This document shows positions 1 to 10,629 of a stretch of DNA of 64,000 nucleotides, piece after piece. A model generated the notes under the pieces. That model was not told the DNA's origin. It saw only the letters and a list, made by a program, of their open reading frames with translations, and did no database searches. The position numbers were made by a program, and so were the translations under genes. This DNA is from Osmia lignaria lignaria (lineage: Eukaryota > Arthropoda > Insecta > Hymenoptera > Megachilidae). The first letter of the stretch is position 1; the number at the start of each line of letters is the position of its first letter. Where the stretch lies: contig NC_135032.1 of the NCBI RefSeq assembly GCF_051020975.1, positions 3,968,001 through 4,032,000 on the forward strand. The letters are read 5' to 3'.

Positions 1-102
1 TGATCAAAAAATATCATAGAACATGAAAAGTAGGAAACTTAATTCTCTACAAAAAAGGTCTCTTAACATTTTGCCATAGCTCTTTTCGTTTCCGAGATAT
101 TT

Positions 103-128
103 GCAGATTTATCTCAAGGGAAGGGGCC
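103..128 (+). repeat. Internal direct repeat, left copy, within the monomer
   Basis: The 26-bp segment beginning GCAGATTTATCTCAAG and ending GGAAGGGGCC matches positions 217-242 at 23 of 26 bases, with differences at the 6th, 16th and 18th base. The copies are 114 bp apart in the same orientation. Both contain TTATCTC followed by a purine run and GGGGCC. This arrangement is present in essentially every monomer, so the duplication predates spread of the array. It suggests that the 322-bp unit grew partly by internal duplication of a shorter ancestor. Confidence 0.85.
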
Positions 129-149
129 TGACGGACATATTTCGAGATA

Positions 150-175
150 TTTCTTCTTCTTGTTGTTCTTCTTCT
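150..175 (+). repeat. TTC/TTG pyrimidine-rich microsatellite-like tract in monomer
   Basis: A 26-base tract is built of TTC and TTG triplets; apart from G at 162 and 165, all bases on this strand are pyrimidines. It is retained in almost all monomers, with only scattered substitutions such as GTTGTTCCTC, CTTATTCTTG or TTCCTCTTG. Its length does not visibly vary between monomers, which is unusual for a triplet tract and argues that monomers spread as whole units instead of by slippage. Confidence 0.8.
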
Positions 176-216
176 GCACAGCTAAGCTGGAAGTGGCATT
201 TGCAGCTCGCAATAGT

Positions 217-242
217 GCAGAGTTATCTCAAAGAAAGGGGCC
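217..242 (+). repeat. Internal direct repeat, right copy, within the monomer
   Basis: This is the partner of 103-128: GCAGAGTTATCTCAAAG followed by AAAGGGGCC, identical at 23 of 26 positions. The flanks show no extended similarity, so the duplicated core is short. Some subfamilies vary here (TTAGCTCAAAGGAAGG near 5377, TTATCGCAAAG near 47874, TTACCTCAAAG near 3766) and these variants serve as subfamily tags. Confidence 0.85.
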
Positions 243-3200
243 ACGGTGTTTCTGTATCTCTATTATGTTGGTGCGGCTTCGGAACTTTTAAATATCTTGA
301 TATATCTCGAGAACAACGCATCTGATCAAAAAATATCATAGAACATAAAAAGTAGGAAACCTCATTTTCTACAAAAAATGTCGCTTAACATTTTGCCGTA
401 GCTCGCTTCGTTTCCGAGATATTTGCAGATTTATCTCAAGGGAAGGGGCCTGACGGACATATTTCGAGATATTTCTTCTTCTTGTTGTTCTTCTTCTGCA
501 CAGCTAAGCTGGAAGTGGCATTTGCAGCGCGCAATAGTGCAGAGTTATCTCAAAGAAAGGGGCCACGTTGTTTCTGTATCTCTATTATGTTGGTGCGGCT
601 TCGGAACTTTTAAATATCTTGATATATCTCGAGAACTACGCATCTGATCAAAAAATATCATAGAACATAAAAAGTAGGAAACTTAATTCTCTACAAAAAA
701 GGTATCTTAACATTTTGCCATAGCTCGCTTCGTTTCCGAGATATTTGCAGATTTATCTCAAGGGAAGGGGCCTGACGGACATATTTCGAGATATTTCTTC
801 TTCTTGTTGTTCTTCTTCTGCACAGCTAAGCTGGAAGTGGCATTTCCAACTCGCAATAGTGCAGAGTTATCTCGAAGAGAGGGGCCACGGTGTTTCTGTA
901 TCTCTATTATGTTGGTGCGGCTTCGGAACTTTTAAATATCTTGATATATCTCGAGAACTACGCATCTGATCAAAAAATGTCATACAACGTAAAAAGTAGG
1001 AAACTTAATTCTCTACAAAAAAGGTCTCTTAACATTTTGCCATAGCTCTCTTCGTTTCCGAGATATTTCCAGATTTATCTCAAGGGAAGGGGCCTGACGG
1101 ACATATTTCGAGATATTTCTTCTTCTTGTTGTTCTTCTTCTGCACAGCTAAGCTGGAAGTGGCATTTGCAGCTCGCAATAGTGCAGAGTTATCTCAAAGA
1201 AAGGGGCCACGGTGTTTCTGTATCTCTATTATGTTGGTGCGGCTTCGGAACTTTTAAATATCTTGATATATCTCGAGAACTACGCATCTGATCAAAAAAT
1301 ATCATAGAACATGAAAAGTAGGAAACTTAATTCTCTACAAAAAAGGTCTCTTAACATTTTGCCATAGCTCTTTTCGTTTCCGAGATATTTGCAGATTTAT
1401 CTCAAGGGAAGGGGCCTGACGGACATATTTCGAGATATTTCTTCTTCTTGTTGTTCTTCTTCTGCACAGCTAAGCTGGAAGTGGCATTTGCAGCTCGCAA
1501 TAGTGCAGAGTTATCTCAAAGAAAGGGGCCACGGTGTTTCTGTATCTCTATTATGTTGGTGCGGCTTCGGAACTTTTAAATATCTTGATATATCTCGAGA
1601 ACTACGCATCTGATCAAAAAATATCATAGAACATAAAAAGTAGGAAACTTAATTCTCTACAAAAAAGGTCTCTTAACATTTTGCCATAGCTCGCTTCGTT
1701 TCCGAGATATTTGCAGATTTATCTCAAGGGAAGGGGCCTAACGGACATATTTCGAGATATTTCTTCTTCTTGTTGTTCTTCTTCTGCACAGCTAAACTGG
1801 AAGTGGTATTTCCAGCTCGCAATAGTGCAGAGTCATCTCAAAGAAAGGGGCCACGGTGTTTCTGTATCTCTATTATGTTGGTGCGGCTTCGGAACTTTTA
1901 AATATCTCGATATATCTCGAAAACTACGCTTCTGATCAAAAAATATCATAGAACATAAATTGTAGGAAACATAATTCTCGACAAAAAAGGTCTCTTAACA
2001 TTTTGCCATAGCTCTCTTCGTTTCCGAGATATTTGGAGATTTATCTCAAGGGACGGGGGCCTGACGGACATATTTCGAGATATTTCTTCTTCTTGTTGTT
2101 CTTCTTCTGCACAGCTAAGCTGGAAGTGGCATTTGCAGCTCGCAATAGTGCAGAGTTATCTCAAAGAAAGGGGCCACGGTGTTTCTGTATCTCTATTATG
2201 TTGGTGCGGCTTCGGAACTTTTAAATATCTCGATATATCTCGAAAACTACGCTTCTGATCAAAAAATATCAGAGAACCTAAATTGTAGGAAACATAATTC
2301 TCTACAAAAAAGGTCTCTTAACATTTTGCCATAGCTCGCTTCGTTTCCGAGATATTTGCAGATTTATCTCAAGGGAAGGGTCCTGACGGACATATTTCGA
2401 GATATTTCTTCTTCTTGTTGTTCTTCTTCTGCACAGCTAAACTGGAAGTGGCATTTCCAGCTCGCAATCGTGCAGAGTTATCTCAAAGAGAGGGGCCACG
2501 GTGTTTCTGTATCTCTATTATGTTGGTGCGGCTTCGGAGCTTTTAAATATCTTGATATATCTCGAGAACTACGCCTCTGATCGAAAAATATCATAGAACA
2601 TAAAAAGTAGGAAACTTAATTCTCTACAAAAAAGGTCTCTTAACATTTTGCCATAGCTCGCTTCGTTTCCGAGATATTTGCAGATTTATCTCAAGGGAAG
2701 GGGCCTGACGGACATATTTCGAGATATTTCTTCTTCTTGTTGTTCTTCTTCTGCACAGCTAAGCTGGAAGTGGCATTTGCAGCGCGCAATAGTGCAGAGT
2801 TATCTCAAAGAAAGGGGCCACGATGTTTCTGTATCTCTATTATGTTGGTGCGGCTTCGGAACTTTTAAATATCTTGATATATCTCGAGAACTACGCATCT
2901 GATCAAAAAATATCATAGAACATAAAAAGTAGGAAACTTAATTCTCTACAAAAAAGGTCTCTTAACATTTTGCCATAGCTCGCTTCGTTTCCGAGATATT
3001 TGCAGATTTATCTCAAGGGAAGGGGCCTGACGGACATATTTCGAGATATTTCTTCTTCTTGTTGTTCTTCTTCTGCACAGCTAAGCTGGAAGTGGCATTT
3101 GCAGCGCGCAATAGTGCAGAGTTATCTCAAAGAAAGGGGCCACGGTGTTTCTGTATCTCTATTATGTTGGTGCGGCTTCGGAACTTTTAAATATCTTGAT

Positions 3201-4509
3201 ATATCTCGAAAACTACGCTTCTGATCAAAAAATATCAGAGAACGTAAATTGTAGGAAACATAATTCTCTACAAAAAAGGTCTCTTAACATTTTGCCATAG
3301 CTCGCTTCGTTTCCGAGATATTTGCAGATTTATCTCAAGGGAAGGGGCCTGACGGACATATTTCGAGATATTTCTTCTTCTTGTTGTTCTTCTTCTGCAC
3401 AGCTAAGCTGGAAGTGGCATTTGCAGCTCGCAATAGTGCAGAGTTATCTCAAAGAAAGGGGCCACGGTGTTTCTGTATCTCTATTATGTTGGTGCGGCTT
3501 CGGAACTTTTAAATATCTTGATATATCTCGAGAACTACGCATCTGATCAAAAAATATCGTAGAACATAAAAAGTAGGAAACTTAATTCTCTACAAATAAG
3601 GTCTCTTAACATTTTGCCATAGCTCGCTTGGTTTCCGAGATATTTGCAGATTTATCTCAAGGGAAGGGGCCTGAGGGACATATTTCGAGATGTTTCTTCT
3701 TCTTGTTGTTCTTCTTCTGCACAGCTAAGCTGGAAGTGGCATTTGCAGCTCGCAATAGTGCAGAGTTACCTCAAAGAAAGGGGCCACGGTGTTTCTGTAT
3801 CTCTATTATCTTGGTGCCGCTTCGGAACTTTTAAATATCTGGATATATCTCGAGAACTACGCATCTGATCAAAAAATATCATAGAACATAAAAAGTAGGA
3901 AACTTAATTCTCTACAAAAAAGGTCTCTTAACATTTTGCCATAGCTCGCTTCGTTTCCGAGATATTTGCAGATTTATCTCAAGGGAAGGGGCCTGACGGA
4001 CATATTTCGAGATATTTCTTCTTCTTGTTGTTCTTCTTCTGCACAGCTAAGCTGGAAGTGGCATTTGCAGCTCGCAGTAGTGCAGAGTTATCTCAAAGAA
4101 AGGGGCCACGGTGTTTCTGTATCTCTATTATGTTGGTGCGGCTTCGGAACTTTTAAATATCTTGATATATCTCGAGAACTACGCATCTGATCAAAAAATA
4201 TCGTAGAACACAAAAAGTAGGAAACTTAATTCTCTACAAATAAGGTCTCTTAACATTTTGCCATAGCTCGCTTGGTTTCCGAGATATTTGCAGATTTATC
4301 TCAAGGGAAGGGGCCTGAGGGACATATTTCGAGATGTTTCTTCTTCTTGTTGTTCTTCTTCTGCACAGCTAAGCTGGAAGTGGCATTTGCAGGTCGTAAT
4401 AGTGCAGAGTTATCTCAAAGAAAGGGGCCACGGTGTTTCTGTAGCTCTATTATGTTGGTGCGGCTTCGGAACTTTTAAATATCTCGATATATCTCGAAAA
4501 CTACGCTTC

Positions 4510-7500
4510 TGATCAAAAAATATCAGAGAACCTAAATTGTAGGAAACATAATTCTCTACAAAAAAGGTCTCTTAACATTTTGCCATAGCTCGCTTCGTTT
4601 CCGAGATATTTGCAGATTTATCTCAAGGGAAGGGTCCTGACGGACATATTTCGAGATATTTCTTCTTCTTGTTGTTCTTCTTCTGCACAGCTAAACTGGA
4701 AGTGGCATTTCCAGCTCGCAATCGTGCAGAGTTATCTCAAAGAGAGGGGCCACGGTGTTTCTGTATCTCTATTATGTTGGTGCGGCTTCGGAACTTTTAA
4801 ATATCTTGATATATCTCGAGAACTACGCATCTGATCAAAAAATATCATAGAACATAAAAAGTAGGAAACCTAATTTTCTACAAAAAAGGTCTCTTAACAT
4901 TTTGCCGTAGCTCGCTTCGTTTCCGAGATATTTGCAGATTTATCTCAAGGGAACGGGCCTGACGGACATATTTCGAAATATTTCTTATTCTTGTTGTTCT
5001 TCTTCTGCACAGCTAAGCTGGAAGTGGCATTTGCAGCTCGCAATAGTGCAGAGTTATCTCAAAGAAAGGGGCCACGGTGTTTCTGTACCTCTATTATGTT
5101 GGTGCAGCTTCGGAGCTTTTAAATATCTTGATATATCTCGAGAACTACGCATCTGATCAAAAAATATCATAGAACATAAAAAGTAGGAAACTTAATTCTC
5201 TACAAAAAAGGTCTCTTAACATTTTGCCATAGCTCGCTTCGTTTCCGAGATATTTGCAGATTTATCTCAAGGGAAGGGGCCTGACGGACATATTTCGAGA
5301 TATTTCTTCTTCTTGTTGTTCTTCTTCTGCACAGCTAAGCTGGAAGTGGCATTTGCGGCTCGCACTAGTGCAGAGTTAGCTCAAAGGAAGGGGCCACGGT
5401 GTTTCTGTATCTCTATTATGTTGGTGCGGCTTCGGAACTTTTAAATATCTTGATATATCTCGAGAACTACGCATCTGATCAAAAAATATCATAGAACATA
5501 AAAAGTAGGAAACTTAATTCTCTACAAAAAAGGTCTCTTAACATTTTGCCATAGCTCGCTTCGTTTCCGAGATATTTGCAGATTTATCTCAAGGGAAGGG
5601 GCCTAACGGACATATTTCGAGATATTTCTTCTTCTTGTTGTTCTTCTTCTGCACAGCTAAACTGGAAGTGGTATTTCCAGCTCGCAATAGTGCAGAGTCA
5701 TCTCAAAGAAAGGGGCCACGGTGTTTCTGTATCTCTATTATGTTGGTGCGGCTTCGGAACTTTTAAATATCTCGATATATCTCGAAAACTACGCTTCTGA
5801 TCAAAAAATATCATAGAACATAAATTGTAGGAAACATAATTCTCGACAAAAAAGGTCTCTTAAGATTTTGCCATAGCTCTCTTCGTTTCCGAGATATTTG
5901 GAGATTTATCTCAAGGGACGGGGGCCTGACGGACATATTTCGAGATATTTCTTCTTCTTGTTGTTCTTCTTCTGCACAGCTAAGCTGGAAGTGGCATTTG
6001 CAGCTCGCAATAGTGCAGAGTTATCTCAAAGAAAGGGGCCACGGTGTTTCTGTATCTCTATTATGTTGGTGCGGCTTCGGAACTTTTAAATATCTTGATA
6101 TATCTCGAGAACTACGCATCTGATCAAAAAATATCATAGTACATAAAAAGTAGGAAACTTAATTCTCTACAAAAAAGGTCTCTTAACATTTTGCCATAGC
6201 TCTCTTCGTTTCCGAGACATTTCCAGATTTATCTCAAGGGAAGGGGCCTGACGGACATATTTCGAGATATTTCTTCTTCTTGTTGTTCTTCTTCTGCACA
6301 GCTAAGCTGGAAGTGGCATTTGCTGCTCGCAATAGTGCAGAGTTATCTCAAAGAAAGGGGCCACGGTGTTTCTGTATCTCTATTATGTTGGTGCGGCTTC
6401 GGAACTTTTAAATATCTTGATATATCTCGAGAACTACGCATCTGATCAAAAAATATCATAGAACATGAAAAGTAGGAAACTTAATTCTCTACAAAAAAGG
6501 TCTCTCAACATTTTGCCATAGCTCTCTTCGTTTCCGAGATATTTGCAGATTTATCTCAAGGGAAGGGGCCTGACGGATATATTTCGAGATATTTCTTCTT
6601 CTTGTTGTTCTTCTTCTGCACAGCTAAGCTGGAAGTGGCATTTGCAGCTCGCAATAGTGCAGAGTTATCTCAAAGAAAGGGGCCACGGTGTTTCTGTATC
6701 TCTATTATGTTGGTGCGGCTTCGGAACTATTAAATATCTTGATATATCTCGAGAACTACGCATCTGATCAAAAAATATCATAGAACATAAAAAGTAGGAA
6801 ACTTAATTCTCTACAAAAAAGGTCTCTTAACATTTTGCCATAGCTCGCTTCGTTTCCGAGATATTTGCAGATTTATCTCAAGGGAAGGGGCCTAACGGAC
6901 ATATTTCGAGATATTTCTTCTTCTTGTTGTTCTTCTTCTGCACAGCTAAACTGGAAGTGGCATTTCCAGCTCGCAATAGTGCAGAGTCATCTCAAAGAAA
7001 GGGGCCACGGTGTTTCTGTATCTCTATTATGTTGGTGCGGCTTCGGAACTTTTAAATATCTTGATATATCTCGAGAACTACGCATCTGATCAAAAAATAT
7101 CATAGAACATAAAAAGTAGGAAACCTAATTCTCTACAAAAAAGGTCTCTTAACATTTTGCCATAGCTCGCTTCGTTTCCGAGATATTTGCAGATTTATCT
7201 CAAGGGAAGGGGCCTGACGGACATATTTCGAGATATTTCTTCTTCTTGCTGTTCTTCTTCTGCACAGCTAAGCTGGAAGTGGCATTTGCAGCTCGCAATA
7301 GTGCAGAGTTATCTCAAAGAAAGGGGCCACGGTGTTTCTGTATCTCTATTATGTTGGTGCGGCTTCGGAACTTTTAAATATCTTGATATATCTCGAGAAC
7401 TACGCCTCTGATCGAAAAATATCATAGAACATAAAAAGTAGGAAACCTGATTTTCTACAAAAAAGGTCTCTTAACATTTTGCCGTAGCTCGCTTCGTTTC

Positions 7501-7730
7501 CGAGATATATGCAGATTTAGCTCAAGGGAAGGGGCCTGACGGACATATTCCGAGATATTTCTTCTTCTTGGTGTTCCTCTTCTGCACAGCTAAGCTGGAA
7601 GTGGCATTTGCAGGTCGCAATAGTGCAGAGTTATCTCAAAGAAAGGGGCCACGGTGTTTCTGTATCTCTATTATGTTGGTGCGGCTTCGGAACTTTTAAA
7701 TATCTCGATATATCTCGAAAACTACGCTTC
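4510..7730 (+). repeat. 10-monomer higher-order repeat, copy 1 (3221 bp)
   Basis: Ten distinguishable monomers occur in a fixed order that starts again at 7731. Tags are GGGTCCTGACGG near 4634, GTACCTCTATT with GCAGCTTCGGAGC near 5086-5116, GCGGCTCGCACTAG near 5355, TGGTATTTCCAG near 5670, GACGGGGGCC near 5918, TTTGCTGCTCGC near 6319, and GGAACTATTAAAT near 6723. The extra base in the GACGGGGGCC monomer explains why the unit is 3221 and not 3220 bp. The first monomer begins right after a type-2 junction (CGAAAACTACGC then CAGAGAACCTAAATTG). Confidence 0.92.
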
Positions 7731-10629
7731 TGATCAAAAAATATCAGAGAACCTAAATTGTAGGAAACATAATTCTCTACAAAAAAGGTCTCTTAACATT
7801 TTGCCATAGCTCGCTTCGTTTCCGAGATATTTGCAGATTTATCTCAAGGGAAGGGTCCTGACGGACATATTTCGAGATATTTCTTCTTCTTGTTGTTCTT
7901 CTTCTGCACAGCTAAACTGGAAGTGGCATTTCCAGCTCGCAATCGTTCAGAGTTATCTCAAAGAGAGGGGCCACGGTGTTTCTGTATCTCTATTATGTTG
8001 GTGCGGCTTCGGAACTTTTAAATATCTTGATATATCTCGAGAACTACGCATCTGATCAAAAAATATCATAGAACATAAAAAGTAGGAAACCTAATTTTCT
8101 ACAAAAAAGGTCTCTTAACATTTTGCCGTAGCTCGCTTCGTTTCCGAGATATTTGCAGATTTATCTCAAGGGAACGGGCCTGACGGACATATTTCGAAAT
8201 ATTTCTTATTCTTGTTGTTCTTCTTCTGCACAGCTAAGCTGGAAGTGGCATTTGCAGCTCGCAATAGTGCAGAGTTATCTCAAAGAAAGGGGCCACGGTG
8301 TTTCTGTACCTCTATTATGTTGGTGCAGCTTCGGAGCTTTTAAATATCTTGATATATCTCGAGAACTACGCATCTGATCAAAAAATATCATAGAACATAA
8401 AAAGTAGGAAACTTAATTCTCTACAAAAAAGGTCTCTTAACATTTTGCCATAGCTCGCTTCGTTTCCGAGATATTTGCAGATTTATCTCAAGGGAAGGGG
8501 CCTGACGGACATATTTCGAGATATTTCTTCTTCTTGTTGTTCTTCTTCTGCACAGCTAAGCTGGAAGTGGCATTTGCGGCTCGCACTAGTGCAGAGTTAG
8601 CTCAAAGGAAGGGGCCACGGTGTTTCTGTATCTCTATTATGTTGGTGCGGCTTCGGAACTTTTAAATATCTTGATATATCTCGAGAACTACGCATCTGAT
8701 CAAAAAATATCATAGAACATAAAAAGTAGGAAACTTAATTCTCTACAAAAAAGGTCTCTTAACATTTTGCCATAGCTCGCTTCGTTTCCGAGATATTTGC
8801 AGATTTATCTCAAGGGAAGGGGCCTAACGGACATATTTCGAGATATTTCTTCTTCTTGTTGTTCTTCTTCTGCACAGCTAAACTGGAAGTGGTATTTCCA
8901 GCTCGCAATAGTGCAGAGTCATCTCAAAGAAAGGGGCCACGGTGTTTCTGTATCTCTATTATGTTGGTGCGGCTTCGGAACTTTTAAATATCTCGATATA
9001 TCTCGAAAACTACGCTTCTGATCAAAAAATATCATAGAACATAAATTGTAGGAAACATAATTCTCGACAAAAAAGGTCTCTTAAGATTTTGCCATAGCTC
9101 TCTTCGTTTCCGAGATATTTGGAGATTTATCTCAAGGGACGGGGGCCTGACGGACATATTTCGAGATATTTCTTCTTCTTGTTGTTCTTCTTCTGCACAG
9201 CTAAGCTGGAAGTGGCATTTGCAGCTCGCAATAGTGCGGAGTTATCTCAAAGAAAGGGGCCACGGTGTTTCTGTATCTCTATTATGTTGGTGCGGCTTCG
9301 GAACTTTTAAATATCTTGATATATCTCGAGAACTACGCATCTGATCAAAAAATATCATAGTACATAAAAAGTAGGAAACTTAATTCTCTACAAAAAAGGT
9401 CTCTTAACATTTTGCCATAGCTCTCTTCGTTTCCGAGACATTTCCAGATTTATCTCAAGGGAAGGGGCCTGACGGACATATTTCGAGATATTTCTTCTTC
9501 TTGTTGTTCTTCTTCTGCACAGCTAAGCTGGAAGTGGCATTTGCTGCTCGCAATAGTGCAGAGTTATCTCAAAGAAAGGGGCCACGGTGTTTCTGTATCT
9601 CTATTATGTTGGTGCGGCTTCGGAACTTTTAAATATCTTGATATATCTCGAGAACTACGCATCTGATCAAAAAATATCATAGAACATGAAAAGTAGGAAA
9701 CTTAATTCTCTACAAAAAAGGTCTCTCAACATTTTGCCATAGCTCTCTTCGTTTCCGAGATATTTGCAGATTTATCTCAAGGGAAGGGGCCTGACGGATA
9801 TATTTCGAGATATTTCTTCTTCTTGTTGTTCTTCTTCTGCACAGCTAAGCTGGAAGTGGCATTTGCAGCTCGCAATAGTGCAGAGTTATCTCAAAGAAAG
9901 GGGCCACGGTGTTTCTGTATCTCTATTATGTTGGTGCGGCTTCGGAACTATTAAATATCTTGATATATCTCGAGAACTACGCATCTGATCAAAAAATGTC
10001 ATAGAACATAAAAAGTAGGAAACTTAATTCTCTACAAAAAAGGTCTCTTAACATTTTGCCATAGCTCGCTTCGTTTCCGAGATATTTGCAGATTTATCTC
10101 AAGGGAAGGGGCCTAACGGACATATTTCGAGATATTTCTTCTTCTTGTTGTTCTTCTTCTGCACAGCTAAACTGGAAGTGGCATTTCCAGCTCGCAATAG
10201 TGCAGAGTCATCTCAAAGAAAGGGGCCACGGTGTTTCTGTATCTCTATTATGTTGGTGCGGCTTCGGAACTTTTAAATATCTTGATATATCTCGAGAACT
10301 ACGCATCTGATCAAAAAATATCATAGAACATAAAAAGTAGGAAACCTAATTCTCTACAAAAAAGGTCTCTTAACATTTTGCCATAGCTCGCTTCGTTTCC
10401 GAGATATTTGCAGATTTATCTCAAGGGAAGGGGCCTGACGGACATATTTCGAGATATTTCTTCTTCTTGCTGTTCTTCTTCTGCACAGCTAAGCTGGAAG
10501 TGGCATTTGCAGCTCGCAATAGTGCAGAGTTATCTCAAAGAAAGGGGCCACGGTGTTTCTGTATCTCTATTATGTTGGTGCGGCTTCGGAACTTTTAAAT
10601 ATCTCGATATATCTCGAAAACTACGCTTC
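7731..10629 (+). repeat. 10-monomer higher-order repeat, copy 2 (9 monomers, 2899 bp)
   Basis: This copy repeats the order of 4510-7730 with only about three differences seen by eye: ATCGTTCAGAG near 7943 against ATCGTGCAGAG, TGCGGAG near 9237 against TGCAGAG, and AAATGTCATAG near 9997 against AAATATCATAG. It lacks the tenth monomer. In its last monomer the sequence switches near 10600 to the type-2 junction, which leads straight into another GGGTCCTGACGG monomer at 10630. The switch looks like an unequal exchange within a monomer. Confidence 0.9.

Larger units (their letters stand above)
1..322 (+). repeat. Representative satellite monomer (first in window)
   Basis: This monomer serves as a map for all others; add the monomer start to convert positions. 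TGATCA lies at 1-6. An A-rich segment and GTAGGAAAC follow up to about 40, then TTTTGCCATAGC around 69-80. TTTCCGAGATAT is at about 90-100, and the hexamer GAGATA at 94-99 faces TATCTC at 110-115. A purine-rich stretch with GGAAGGGGCC ends at 128, and a second GAGATA is at 144-149. The pyrimidine tract is at 150-175. The interrupted palindrome CAGCT-A-AGCTG is at 179-189. A second purine-rich AGAAAGGGGCC ends at 242. The palindrome TCTCGAGA is at 305-312. This copy carries two private-looking variants, CTCTTTTCG near 80-88 and GAACAACGC near 311-319. Confidence 0.95.
1..4509 (+). repeat. Left mosaic block, 14 monomers
   Basis: This block shows no clean higher-order period of its own, but most of it is duplicated elsewhere. 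About 160-963 is identical by eye to about 29140-29943, 28,980 bp (exactly 90 monomers) away. The monomers starting at 1611 and 1933, the second carrying a 1-base insertion giving GACGGGGGCC, match those at 5476 and 5798. About 2256-4380 runs parallel to about 27050-29170 at 24,794 bp (77 monomers), including monomer order and shared rare variants such as GGTGCCGCTTCGG with ATCTGGATATATC. Confidence 0.85.

Noticed and set aside
81..100. CENP-B box-like sequence CTTCGTTTCCGAGATAT
   Set aside because: It shares the leading TTCG with the CENP-B box core (NTTCGNNNNANNCGGGN), but lacks the required A and the CGGG half.
101..325. A 74-codon open frame recurs in most monomers on the + strand, with a 68-codon frame overlapping it
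   Set aside because: Most copies would have to start at TTG; the frame ends at the TGA of TGATCA in each monomer. 322 bp is not a multiple of 3, many monomers break the frame (for example TTAGCTC variants), and many observed base changes alter the amino acid. No ribosome-binding or splice context is visible. The two overlapping frames are both open, as expected from a low stop density repeated by copying.
320..362. Hammerhead ribozyme core, as found in some satellite DNAs
   Set aside because: CTGATCA and a downstream GGAAAC are present, but the invariant CTGANGA is not (the sixth base is C), and no stem II can be drawn between them. CTGACGG at 129 also fails, and no core was found on the other strand.
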